Assembly: GCA_012845835.1 (NCBI GenBank)
Contig: JABAKD010000026.1
Coordinates: 11,408,334-11,472,333, forward strand
Source of the DNA: Undaria pinnatifida
Taxonomy: Eukaryota > Sar > Phaeophyceae > Laminariales > Alariaceae
Length of the DNA: 64,000 nucleotides
Direction of reading: 5' to 3'
Positions 57,701-64,000 of the stretch are shown piece after piece. Position 1 is the first letter of the stretch; each line of letters opens with the position of its first letter. A program made the position numbers and the translations under genes. The notes beneath the pieces were generated by a model. The model saw only the letters and a program-made list of their open reading frames with translations. It was not told the DNA's origin and ran no database searches.

Positions 57701-59813
57701 GTCGTACTGACTGTGGTCACCTCTGTTTCTTCTATCTCCGTCATCAGAGCCGCCACAATCGACACGTTGCCACTCCTCGCCCCCAGCATTGCCGCGGTCA
57801 TTCCGTCCCTGTCCCGGTTGGCAAGCTGAAGCCTCATCTCGAAATCTCTCACCAGCTGCGAAGGAAAACGACGGTTGTATCGCGCATCGTGCAACATATA
57901 AACGAATCGTCTCGATCACCGTTGTTTCAGAATATCAAGTAAGTGTCATAACTTCTGCTACCCGACAGTCAATGTACGTGCCGGCATGGTCTTCATAGTC
58001 GGTCACTCAAAAAACATTCCCGCAAGATAGTAGAACAAGTCTAAAAGACGCGGACAGAAGCAAAAATAATGCACGCTCAAGTTTTGTAGAGTTGGTGGAT
58101 TCCGGGTAAGGGTATGGGGGTCTTACAGAACTTCCAGAAGTTTCGAGTACGTGTATGGAAGTGTTACATAGCATGATGTACCCGTACCCCGGGGGTCTTA
58201 CAGAACTTCCAGAAGTTTCAAGTACGGGTATGGAAGTGTTACAAAACTTCCAGAAGTTCCGGGTATTGTCTCACAGGCGTACAGAACTCACAGAAGTTGC
58301 GGGCGGGTATAAAACATGATGTACCCGTACCCCGGGTACTGTGGCACGGGTCTCGCAGAGCTCATAGAAGTTCCGGGTAAGGGTATGAAAATCTTATAAA
58401 ACTTGCAGAAGTTCCGGGTACGGGTATGAAAGTCTTACGAACCGGAAACATGACTGCGCGAAGTTCATCTCCCTTGTTTCATGTTACCTGGTATCATGGT
58501 TGCGGCGTTGATTCATAGACATTGGTAAGTCACTTCCGGAAATAACGATAGCTTTCATTTTTTCCTACTGATTTTGACTTCACGAGTGTGGAAGCTATGA
58601 TGAATAGTTAACGTATTGAATTTGGTATTGATTTTTTCATGAGCAAGTGGGTGAGTTAGCGAATGGATGAACCCATGAACGAACTAATGAGGGAACCCAT
58701 GATGAACGAACTAATGAACGAACCCAAGAACGAACTAATGGACGAAGCCATGATGAACGAACTAATGAACGAATGAACAAATGAATGACTGTATGAATGA
58801 ATTAATGATGGATGAATTAATTATTGAATGACTGAATGACTGAATGACTGAATGAATGAATTAATGATGGATGGCTGAAAGAATGAATGAATGAATGAAT
58901 AAATATATGAATGAATGAATGAATGAATGAATGAATGAATGAATGAATGAATGAATGGCAGAATGAATGGATGAATTAATGAATGAATGAATGAATGGAT
59001 GAATGAATGAATGAATGAAAGAATGGATGGATGGATGAATGAATGAATGAATGAATGCATGAATGAATGAATGGATGCATGGATAGATGGATGTTGGATG
59101 AATAAATGAAAGGATGGATGGATGGATGGGTGGATGAATGAATGAATGAATGGATGGATGGGTGGATGAATGAATAAATGAATGAATTAATGAACTAATG
59201 AATGAATGAATGAATGAATGAATGAATGAATGGATGAATGAATGAATGAAGGAGTGAATGAATGAATGGATGCATGGATAGATGGATGTTGGATGAATAA
59301 ATGAATGGATGGATGGATGGATGGATGAATGAAGGAGTGAATGAATGAATGAACGAATGAATGAATGAATGAATGAATAAATGAATGAATGAATGAATGG
59401 ATGAATGCATGAATGAATTAATGAATGAATGAATGAATGAACTGTTTCACCCCCGCCTTTTTACGATTCCTCTCTCGTTATCAAATTCTCTCCGAATCAT
59501 GAAGGTTTATTGAGTTCACTCTAGGTTCATGCAATTAATCACTCACCTTGTTATCATACTGACGATCGAAGGCGTTCAAAATGGCGGTAAACTCGGCGAA
59601 ATTCCCTTTCGCGGCCGCCGCCATTAAGGGAGTTCGCAGCTTGTGCTTGGCAAGCAGACTGGGAGTATTCAGAGCGGAGGTTATCCCCTCCGGAAGTTTA
59701 GACACCACACGACGCACGTCGTCGGTGTTGCCCTCCTCGATCGCCGTGAGCAGATCGTTCGAGGCATTCGCTTCCTTCACGCTGAACTTGCGCTCCGACC
59801 GGAGGCTTGGAAC
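45734..59813 (-). CDS. Ankyrin-repeat protein gene, nine matched exons
   Basis: Minus-strand join, 5' to 3': 59813-59547, 57855-57721, 56334-56206, 55076-54945, 52555-52453, 50911-50487, 49659-49531, 48766-48647, 45811-45734; 506 codons in perfect phase. All introns are GT-AG except the one after 48647, which uses GC. Repeat cores are RTPLMAAAAKGNFAEFTAIL, DGMTAAMLGARSGNVSIVAA, HMTLLMHAASVG, DRTILMHAASSGDAMLLKTV, GLNLLMHAASCQPSG and GRSVLTHALLSGHKLMFDAA. Ankyrin repeats bind partner proteins; nothing shows which. The sixth exon is different: acidic, then about 60 residues of Ala/Thr, then KPKVVPVFKIAFKLITECLW. A stretch after its donor (VMFLLYASYGLVYLIAIG) is hydrophobic but would be intronic; if that donor is skipped it would be a membrane segment. 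Start and end exons are unresolved; 44452-44642 may be the last. Confidence 0.8.
46381..46934. mobile_element. Family C element with a family D insertion
   Basis: Family C left part (CTAGGGGTGCGGCAGATTCC, ATCTTCACCCGAAACGTG) and right part (GACTTTCGAAGACATTCGTT, GAGCGCAACCCCTACCGCAC) are split by 46490-46741. That insert starts TACGGTAGCCCCCTCGACAT and ends near GGGGGGGTAGTATCGTGG, and is the family D unit seen inverted at about 29390-29650. Confidence 0.65.
47178..47440 (-). mobile_element. Small DNA transposon, family F (inverted)
   Basis: Runs opposite to the others: starts GGCTACGTTAGGGGGGGTCG, has a perfect 22-bp palindrome with core GTCACTCGCGCGAGTGAC at about 47233-47254, and ends in GTACAGAGTCAGTCGTGCGA. 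Confidence 0.65.
47463..47728. mobile_element. Small DNA transposon, family A
   Basis: Left end GTGCTACGATGGAGGTGCAC; right end inverted ACTACGATAGAGGCATACC. Inner block TTCCGACGATTTTGGGTTAA is intact. Confidence 0.82.
48226..48505. mobile_element. Small DNA transposon, family F
   Basis: Contains CCTCGCACGAGTGACCCTGT and GTCGCTCGCGCGAGTGACCC. It lies just right of a family A remnant (48147-48225). Confidence 0.65.
48647..48766 (-). CDS. Ankyrin gene exon 8, GC donor
   Basis: The acceptor is CTGATACAG. It encodes VSEMVETHEGEREDEPMITA and LEQGPTEMRKLFALRVGQLK, and ends CTCAAG|GCAAGT, a GC-AG donor with an otherwise perfect consensus. Phase 0 at both ends. The acidic front is followed by a weak ankyrin helix pair. 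Confidence 0.7.
49531..49659 (-). CDS. Ankyrin gene exon 7
   Basis: 43 codons, phase 0 at both ends, acceptor TTCCTGTCAG, donor GAAGAG|GTACGA. It encodes ILEQLKATDLWGRSVLTHAL, LSGHKLMFDAALGAVRDLVP and DEE, a single ankyrin repeat. Its length equals that of the exon at 56206-56334. Confidence 0.82.
49778..50023. mobile_element. Small DNA transposon, family C (degenerate)
   Basis: Begins CACTCATACCACGGTATTGG and ends CAGTCCTGCCGTGGAATGGC, with CGAATGCCTTCGAAGTCATG inside. Confidence 0.65.
50309..50380 (-). pseudogene. Partial copy of ankyrin gene exon 6 end
   Basis: Reads VEGPPLVPELKMAFTLMALK, aligned with VEKPKVVPVFKIAFKLITEC at the end of exon 6 about 150-190 bp upstream in the gene. Its possible acceptor (TTGAAG) gives a phase that does not follow exon 6 but would follow exon 5, so it could be a decayed duplicate or an alternative exon. 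Confidence 0.5.
50487..50911 (-). CDS. Ankyrin gene exon 6: acidic and Ala-rich
   Basis: 425 bp. The acceptor is GAGTTTTAG, and its first two bases complete the Asp codon begun in exon 5. In order: EHQETSLEKDGGDESAESGE, an acidic run, PLLFATPPLTPMLGG, a long Ala/Thr run, then GKTKEIEVEMVEKPKVVPVF and KIAFKLITECLWKDK. The donor is GATAAG|GTGATG. The opposite strand also stays open because of the codon bias. Confidence 0.75.
51225..51365. mobile_element. Short interspersed repeat, family B, copy 3
   Basis: Blocks CGCCGGGACGAAGCACG, AAGGCAGACATTACTTGCAC and AGGTCTTCGGCGAGTCGG match the other copies. Confidence 0.65.
51465..51799. mobile_element. Small DNA transposon, family F
   Basis: Clear terminal inverted repeats: TACGGTAGAGGGG left, and TACCGTAGAGGGGGG as the inverse of the right end. 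Inside are six copies of the 12-mer GCGATGTGTTAG (51560-51645) and the palindrome-like GTCACTCGTGCGAGTGAC. Confidence 0.8.
52453..52555 (-). CDS. Ankyrin gene exon 5
   Basis: The acceptor is CCATGCAG and the donor GAAG|GTATGT (phase 1). It encodes VREMLVARDSDGLNLLMHAA and SCQPSGISSLFAIE, a repeat cut short in its second helix before the low-complexity exon 6. Confidence 0.82.
52850..53088. mobile_element. Small DNA transposon, family A
   Basis: Ends GTGCTACGTTAGAGGTGCAC and, inverted, CGTCGATAGAGGTATACCTC. The inner part has TTCCGACGATCTTGGGCGTG. Confidence 0.7.
53565..53775. mobile_element. Family G element (degenerate)
   Basis: Shares GCAGGGGAGTCACCGATC, CGATCGAAGTATCACACGCA and AGATCTCACAGCTCAAGTGT with 54510-54730. 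Confidence 0.6.
54510..54730. mobile_element. Family G element with perfect 52-bp inverted ends
   Basis: Arms 54510-54561 and 54679-54730 are exact reverse complements, starting GGGGTGTTGTATATGCTACA. The spacer contains CTCAATGAGGACACGCAACC and ACACACAGCTTGCAAAGATG, shared with family members at 53565, 56725 and 34690 (inverted). Confidence 0.88.
54945..55076 (-). CDS. Ankyrin gene exon 4
   Basis: 44 codons in phase 0, acceptor TCACGCAG, donor CACAAG|GTAGTC. It encodes AFGRQLLLKSADDRTILMHA and ASSGDAMLLKTVSDSCRQSV. A second donor at 54960 would drop five residues without changing phase; the longer form matches the other repeat exons better. Confidence 0.8.
55342..55622. mobile_element. Small DNA transposon, family F
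   Basis: Ends GACGGTAGGGGGTGGGGTAC and, inverted, TACGGTATGGGGGTCAC. Inside is GGTCGCTTGCGACAGTGACT at the place of the family palindrome. Confidence 0.75.
55671..55760 (-). mobile_element. TTAA-flanked 90-bp element, family E
   Basis: 90 bp from TTAACGCCTTTACAACTGGA to CAAAATGGGTTAA. Both TTAA ends are present. Confidence 0.83.
56206..56334 (-). CDS. Ankyrin gene exon 3
   Basis: 43 codons in phase 0, acceptor CTGTGTCCAG, donor GACGAG|GTGCGT. It encodes ALLSLEARDHRHMTLLMHAA, SVGPSPVFHEVQEALLSSIQ and DDE. A weaker donor lies inside at 56245. Confidence 0.8.
56725..56885. mobile_element. Family G element (partial)
   Basis: GCTACACTGTAGTTGCAAGG, ATGAGGACGCACAACCCGTA and GATCTCACAGCTGGAGTGTA match 54510-54730. 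The right arm is lost. Confidence 0.7.
57721..57855 (-). CDS. Ankyrin gene exon 2
   Basis: 45 codons in phase 0, acceptor TCCTTCGCAG, donor ACAGAG|GTGACC. It encodes LVRDFEMRLQLANRDRDGMT and AAMLGARSGNVSIVAALMTE. Confidence 0.82.
58095..58450. repeat. Minisatellite with CCAGAAGTT(C/T)CGGGTA unit
   Basis: Six or so irregular units of about 50-65 bp containing CAGAACTTCCAGAAGTTTC, GGGTATGGAAGTGTTACA and TGATGTACCCGTACCCCGG. Lies in the first intron of the ankyrin gene. Confidence 0.85.
58640..59445. repeat. (AATG)n microsatellite
   Basis: About 800 bp of AATG/GAATGAATGG units with GGATGGAT variants. A block containing GGATGCATGGATAGATGGAT, then GTTGGATGAATAAATGA, occurs twice (about 59072 and 59268), showing duplication inside the array. 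Confidence 0.95.
59547..59813 (-). CDS. Ankyrin gene first recognised exon
   Basis: 89 codons in phase 0, acceptor TTTCTCCAG, donor AACAAG|GTGAGT. It encodes SNDLLTAIEEGNTDDVRRVV and RTPLMAAAAKGNFAEFTAIL, two ankyrin repeats. It begins VPSLRSERKFSVKEAN without a Met, so at least one earlier exon exists; none was found up to the window end. Confidence 0.83.
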
Positions 59814-59891
59814 CTGGAGAAAATTTTGCAGCACATGACCAATCAAGCACGAGTTTTTCAATTATTATTGGCTTGACGAATGCCACATACA

Positions 59892-60419
59892 GAGTCATCC
59901 CACGGTAGCGGTGCGGCGGAATTTTCTGCGCTCCGAACGTGACGGAGCTCAATATCTCACCCGAAACATGATTTCGAAGGCGTTTCTCGCACAACCAGAC
60001 CGACGCTTCTATGCGCTAGTTGTGCAAAAGCAAACGTTCTTACTTGTCAAATTACCGTACTAACCGGATGCTACGATAGAGATGCACCACCTACTTTTTT
60101 AATTTTCCTCACTTTGGGAGACCTTGAAGATCTCTCCCAAAAACTGATTCGGAGAAAAGTAGTAAATGCTACGGATGAAGAAAAAATCTCATGGCCTTAG
60201 GTATTCAGCGAGAATCATGCAAAAAAAATAATCTCTTCCCGACGATCTTGGGCTGAGGAACCCCGTCATGTTCGAAAACGATTTCAGACGAAAAAAAGTG
60301 CCACCTCCATCGTAGCGTGAGTCGCCGATGGTTCCACACTTGAGGGAGCTCAACCAAATCAGAAGGTCAGAAACAAACACTTAGCCCAAAAAGTTCAACC
60401 CCTACGGTGAGATGACTCA
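59892..60419. mobile_element. Family C element split by a family A insertion
   Basis: Family C ends GAGTCATCCCACGGTAGCGG (left) and, inverted, GAGTCATCTCACCGTAGGGG (right). Between ACTAACCGG and CGCCGATGGTTCC lies 60069-60317, a family A element with ends TGCTACGATAGAGATGCACC and, inverted, CGCTACGATGGAGGTGGCAC. Family A therefore moved after this family C copy. Confidence 0.82.
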
Positions 60420-60544
60420 ATCATCCATGCAGAGATCTACCATTTATTTCTGAACCCCTTACGAGAGCAGCTCTATGACCCACCCAAAACTTTTCTTCGG
60501 GTCAGTATATAAGCGCGTTTCCGACGTAAAATCTTCACTCTGTA

Positions 60545-61015
60545 CAAATACATTGTTTGCTATTTGTCTGGCAGGCAAATACTCTCTGGAAAACCTGCGC
60601 AAACATTTGTCTGGAAGAAAATACTTTTTGAGAAGCTGCGCAAATATTTTTTCTGAAAGCAAATACTTTCTTGAGAAGCTGCGCAAATGTTTGTCGGCAG
60701 GCAAATACTCTTTTGAGAACCTGTGCAAATATTTGTCTGGCAGGCAAATACTCTGCAGGCAAATACTCTCTGGAAAACCTGCGCAAATATTTGTCTGGAA
60801 GCAAATACTTTTTTGAAAAGCTGCGCAAATATTTGTCTGCAGGCAAATACTTTTTTGAGAATCTGCGCAAGTATTTATCTGCAGGCAAATACTCGCTTGA
60901 GAAGCTGCGCAAATATTTGTCTGCAGGCAAATACTCTCTTGAGAACCTGCGCAAATATTTGTCTGGCAGGCAAATACTGCCCCGGAGAACCTGCGCAAAT
61001 AGTATTGTATTTGTC
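60545..61015. repeat. 42-bp minisatellite, array 1
   Basis: About eleven units of GCAAATACTNTCTTGAGAAG then CTGCGCAAATATTTGTCTGCAG. 42 bp is a multiple of three, so several frames stay open (ADKYLRSFSKKYLP on the minus strand). The same unit recurs at 62334-62705. Confidence 0.93.
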
Positions 61016-61518
61016 CTGACAACTATTCTGAAAAAACAGCTGTTACTGCAGGGAGGTCGGAGGGAGAGATTAACCGAATCATATGTCATGCGATGGGAGA
61101 TTGTTGTCGGAAATACAAAGCAAATCCCTGAAGCGTGCATCTGAAATATCTTTTGATCGGAGTGGGAAAACACAGGATCAGCCAAACCGAGAAAAAATGA
61201 AAATCTATCGACTACCTATGAGTCATATTATATATTTTTTAATATGCAAATGCCATCCCCGTCGACCATTGTCATTTTCTTCTTTTGCCATCTACAACAG
61301 CCGAAGCCGCCTCACCCCGTACGGAACGCAAACAAACACAAACATGCCGACGCCACCAAACCCCTCCACCATCTTACTCATTCCGTATCATGAGATGAGT
61401 CAACTCCTGTGGCAAAGTACAACAAACACCAAGGATCCACAAACACCACAAAGACGTTGCCACTCGTTCTCGCTGGGGGCCTGATCGCCATCAAGCTACT
61501 TCTACTATTTCATGCTGT

Positions 61519-61800
61519 TTAAACGTCCACCTCCCCCGACTCTCCGGCGGTGAGGTCCTCCGGGGCAAATGCGCCGTCGAGCTCCTTCAGCCCTTCCACA
61601 GGGTCCACCAGTCGCCCGGGGATCTTGATTCGCGCGCCAGCTTCGGTCAGCTTAGGGATGTCCTGAGGGATGAGGTCCAGGTTTCCGTGCAGGAACAGGA
61701 TCATCTCCACGTACTTGCTGTCCGTGGTGCTCCTGGAGGACGTCATCATACGCCCAGCAGCGCTGAAGTCACGCTCAAGCACTGCCGCCGACGCAGGAGC
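61519..61800 (-). pseudogene. hAT transposase C-terminal dimerisation domain
   Basis: The minus-strand frame reads ASAAVLERDFSAAGRMMTSS, KYVEMILFLHGNLDLIPQDI and ends GESGEVDV-stop. ER.FS.AG.....R........VE...FL..NL is the hAT-family dimerisation signature. It is cut off by a stop inside the ATTT-rich sequence at 61805, just before the inverted repeat at 61822. Only the last quarter or less of a transposase remains. Confidence 0.75.
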
Positions 61801-62122
61801 CCCGATTTATTTATTTATTTATTTTATCCTCCGGCGGATGGGGAAAAATAAAGCTTTAGCTCACCACACTTCCACGTATTTTCGTACGTGCCCCGAAAAT
61901 CACTCCAGCCCAGCTGCGTTGACGTCGACAATAACTGGAGCTGCTGCCGACGCGCCAGCTCCGTCGCCAGGTGGCGTACCATCATCATTGCCATTTGCTT
62001 CTTCGGTACTGACAGCTGGCATGTTGACATGCACAGCCCGCGGTAGTTGCTCGTGCCGTGATGGGGAGCTGGTTTGGTTGTGTGCAGGACCACTGATATT
62101 CGCGGCGGCAAATACACCGGGC

Positions 62123-62212
62123 TTAACCCCTTTAGAGCCCCCGAACCCCTCCATATACTAAATCCAAGTAATTTTGTCCCCAAAAATGGGTTTCCAGTTG
62201 TAAAGGGGTTAA
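62123..62212 (+). mobile_element. TTAA-flanked 90-bp element, family E
   Basis: TTAACCCCTTTAGAGCCCCC to GTTGTAAAGGGGTTAA, intact at both ends. It is inserted in one copy of a local direct repeat (CGCGGCGGCAAATACACCGG) whose other copy, at 62222-62250, has CTCAACGG at the matching place. Confidence 0.88.
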
Positions 62213-62333
62213 CGGCCTTTTCGCGGCTGCAAATACACCGGGCTCAACGGCCGTATTTATGCATTACGTATGTACCCCATATAATGTACGTACTTGTACG
62301 CCGAAGAGGTCAACATCTCCGCATCCGCAATAC

Positions 62334-62705
62334 ATTGTTTGCAGGAAAATAGTTTATTGAGAACCTGCACAAATATTTTCCTGCAGACAAATTTTAATAC
62401 TTTCTTGAGAAGCTGCGCAAATATTTGTCTGGAAGCAAATACTTTCTTGAGAAGCTGTGCAAATATTTGTCTGCAGGCAAATACTTTTTTGAGAACCTGT
62501 GCAAATACTTGTCTGGCAGGCAAATACTCTCTGGAAAACCTGCGCAAATATTTGTCTGGAAGCAAATACTTTTTTGAGAAGCTGCGCAAATATTTGTCTG
62601 CAGGCAAATACTCTCTTGACAACCTGTGCAAATATTTGTCTGGCAGGCAAATACTCGCTTGAGAAGCTGCGCAAATATTTGTCTGGAGGCAAATACTGCC
62701 CTGGG
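62334..62705. repeat. 42-bp minisatellite, array 2
   Basis: About nine units of the same sequence as array 1. Both arrays start after CAATACATTGTTTGC or its close copy and end near TATTTGTATTTG, so they are copies of one larger sequence. Confidence 0.93.
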
Positions 62706-63140
62706 ACAAATACACGCAACTATTATTTGTATTTGTTATGGATATTTGTACAGGGTGTGAAAATCTTACATCCCATTCACAATAGGTGAAGGTCGAATTG
62801 TACTGTCAGCGGGAAACGACATTCGACAGCTCCTCAGGCCAGGAGCCCCGCTGATTATGCAGATTTTGGTAACGTTGTGCTGGATACACGGATGGCAGGG
62901 CAAAGGTGCAACAATTTCTTTTTCGGAGGCCTGTCGCTCGAAGTGCTCCATACCTCACTCAAAAAAACTGATTTTTGGGGTTTACTGAAAGGGCTTTTGC
63001 GATAAACAAGTCCATATGGCCCAGGTACAAAAACATATCGTTTTGCAACCCGAGGTACTCCGACGATTCGGGGTGAAGGAGACCGTCGTCTAGAAATTAT
63101 TTTTCGCCGACAATTGCCATCTCTTAAGATCGTAGCCCGC

Positions 63141-64000
63141 GACGATTGAACGCAACATGATTTGCGACAAAAATACATGCTTTTACTAAACGGTGTCGGT
63201 TGAATACAAGTACTGGGCGAGGCTAGGGTTGAATCCTTACAATGAAAGTTTGCAAGAAGGTTTTATATATAATAAGAGTGTACCACTTTTAATTTCGTTT
63301 GTGTGTGTTTTCCCTGAGGTATTCCTCCACTCCAGAGTGACCACGGGATTGATTACGCGAGTTGATGTGAGAACAACAACAACAACATGGTCAAAATAAT
63401 AGGAACAGGTCAACATGTCACCTATCAACAGTTTTGTATACGTAAGGTAAAACTGCGGACCCAAGCACCTGGTGTGGATCATGGATCAACGCCCAACACA
63501 AGGACCAACACCCGACCCAACCAAAAGCGGACTACGGCCGGGTCGACATACACACGCATCCGTATACAACGGCAGCTCGCGCTGCCGGGGTTGTAACGAA
63601 GACCACTGATAGGGACAGCTTACGCTATACCTACAATGAGACCCGAAGGGTGCGCCAGCTAGCGTTGGGCTGCGAAAGCAACTGAGTTAAATCGACACAC
63701 GACGCGTATGAAAATACGTGGAAATGTGGTGAGCTAAAGCTTTATTTTTCCCCATCCGCCGGAGGATAAAAAAGAGAAAAAAAAACTACGACGTACTCGT
63801 GCTTACTACGTAAGGGTTGGGCAGTTGGCAGTTGGGCCTGGTAAGAGCCTACCATTTATTGTTAGTAGATAGCACACGGTTGTCGGTCGCTTTTGGTCGA
63901 ACCGTGCTGTAACAGACATTGATTGGGAACCTTCATGCAATGACCGCAGCAGGTTAGTCTAGTACTCTTAATAAAAGTGCAATGATCCGATCATGCAGCT
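63141..64000. other. No recognisable gene at window end
   Basis: Contains AACAACAACAAC (63372-63385) and the right arm of the inverted repeat (63705-63771). Other open frames are short. Confidence 0.45.

Larger units (their letters stand above)
61822..63771. mobile_element. 1.95-kb segment bounded by 67-bp inverted repeats
   Basis: Arms 61822-61888 and 63705-63771 are reverse complements with about two mismatches, starting TTTTATCCTCCGGCGGATGG. The segment holds an Ala/Gly-rich minus-strand frame, a family E element, the second 42-bp array, and a family A remnant (about 62900-63140). It may be a DNA transposon that broke the hAT gene, or a chance pair of separate repeats. No target duplication is certain. 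Confidence 0.6.

Noticed and set aside
60459-61185. Frames with ADKYLRSFSKKYLP repeats as a repeat protein
   Set aside because: The same minisatellite is open in other frames and on the other strand, and the second array gives the same peptides without a gene context.

Overview
This is a nuclear eukaryotic window, most likely from a brown alga (Phaeophyceae) or a close stramenopile relative; that assignment is inference. It rests on two genes split into many short exons by introns of 0.3-4.4 kb, a carbohydrate-type sulfotransferase, an ankyrin protein built from one exon per repeat, and heavy loading with microsatellites, a Ty1/copia retrotransposon, tRNA-derived SINEs and many small DNA transposons. 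There is no operon structure. No complete tRNA, rRNA or CRISPR is visible.

Layout. (1) 1-2.4 kb is a pentanucleotide satellite, probably inside an intron. (2) 2.4-11.5 kb, plus strand, is a sulfotransferase gene. Ten exons can be joined in matching splice phase down to the stop at 11496; its 5' end is missing. Two exons have decayed extra copies beside them, and most introns carry their own microsatellite. (3) 11.5-18.3 kb is intergenic, with degenerate GTGAGC-rich sequence, a 27-bp minisatellite and two small transposons. (4) 18.3-23.2 kb, minus strand, holds the last exon of an unidentified membrane protein and a fragment resembling a KDZ-type transposase. (5) 23.2-27.6 kb, minus strand, is a dead copia element with gag, protease, integrase, reverse transcriptase and RNase H still recognisable. 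(6) 28-44 kb is repeat-dominated: SINEs, an approximately 360-bp tandem repeat, CAT and CTAC microsatellites, and ankyrin-like fragments on the plus strand. (7) 44.5-59.8 kb, minus strand, is an ankyrin-repeat gene of at least nine exons in matching phase, with introns full of small transposons. (8) 60-64 kb holds nested small transposons, two arrays of one 42-bp minisatellite, the C-terminal end of a hAT transposase and a long inverted repeat.

The two host genes are unrelated. The sulfotransferase would transfer sulfate from PAPS to a sugar or polysaccharide; the ankyrin protein is probably a binding scaffold. The most striking features are the decayed exon duplications in the sulfotransferase, a set of small transposon families that share the terminal core CTACGRTAG, and a 90-bp element flanked by TTAA with six copies in the window.
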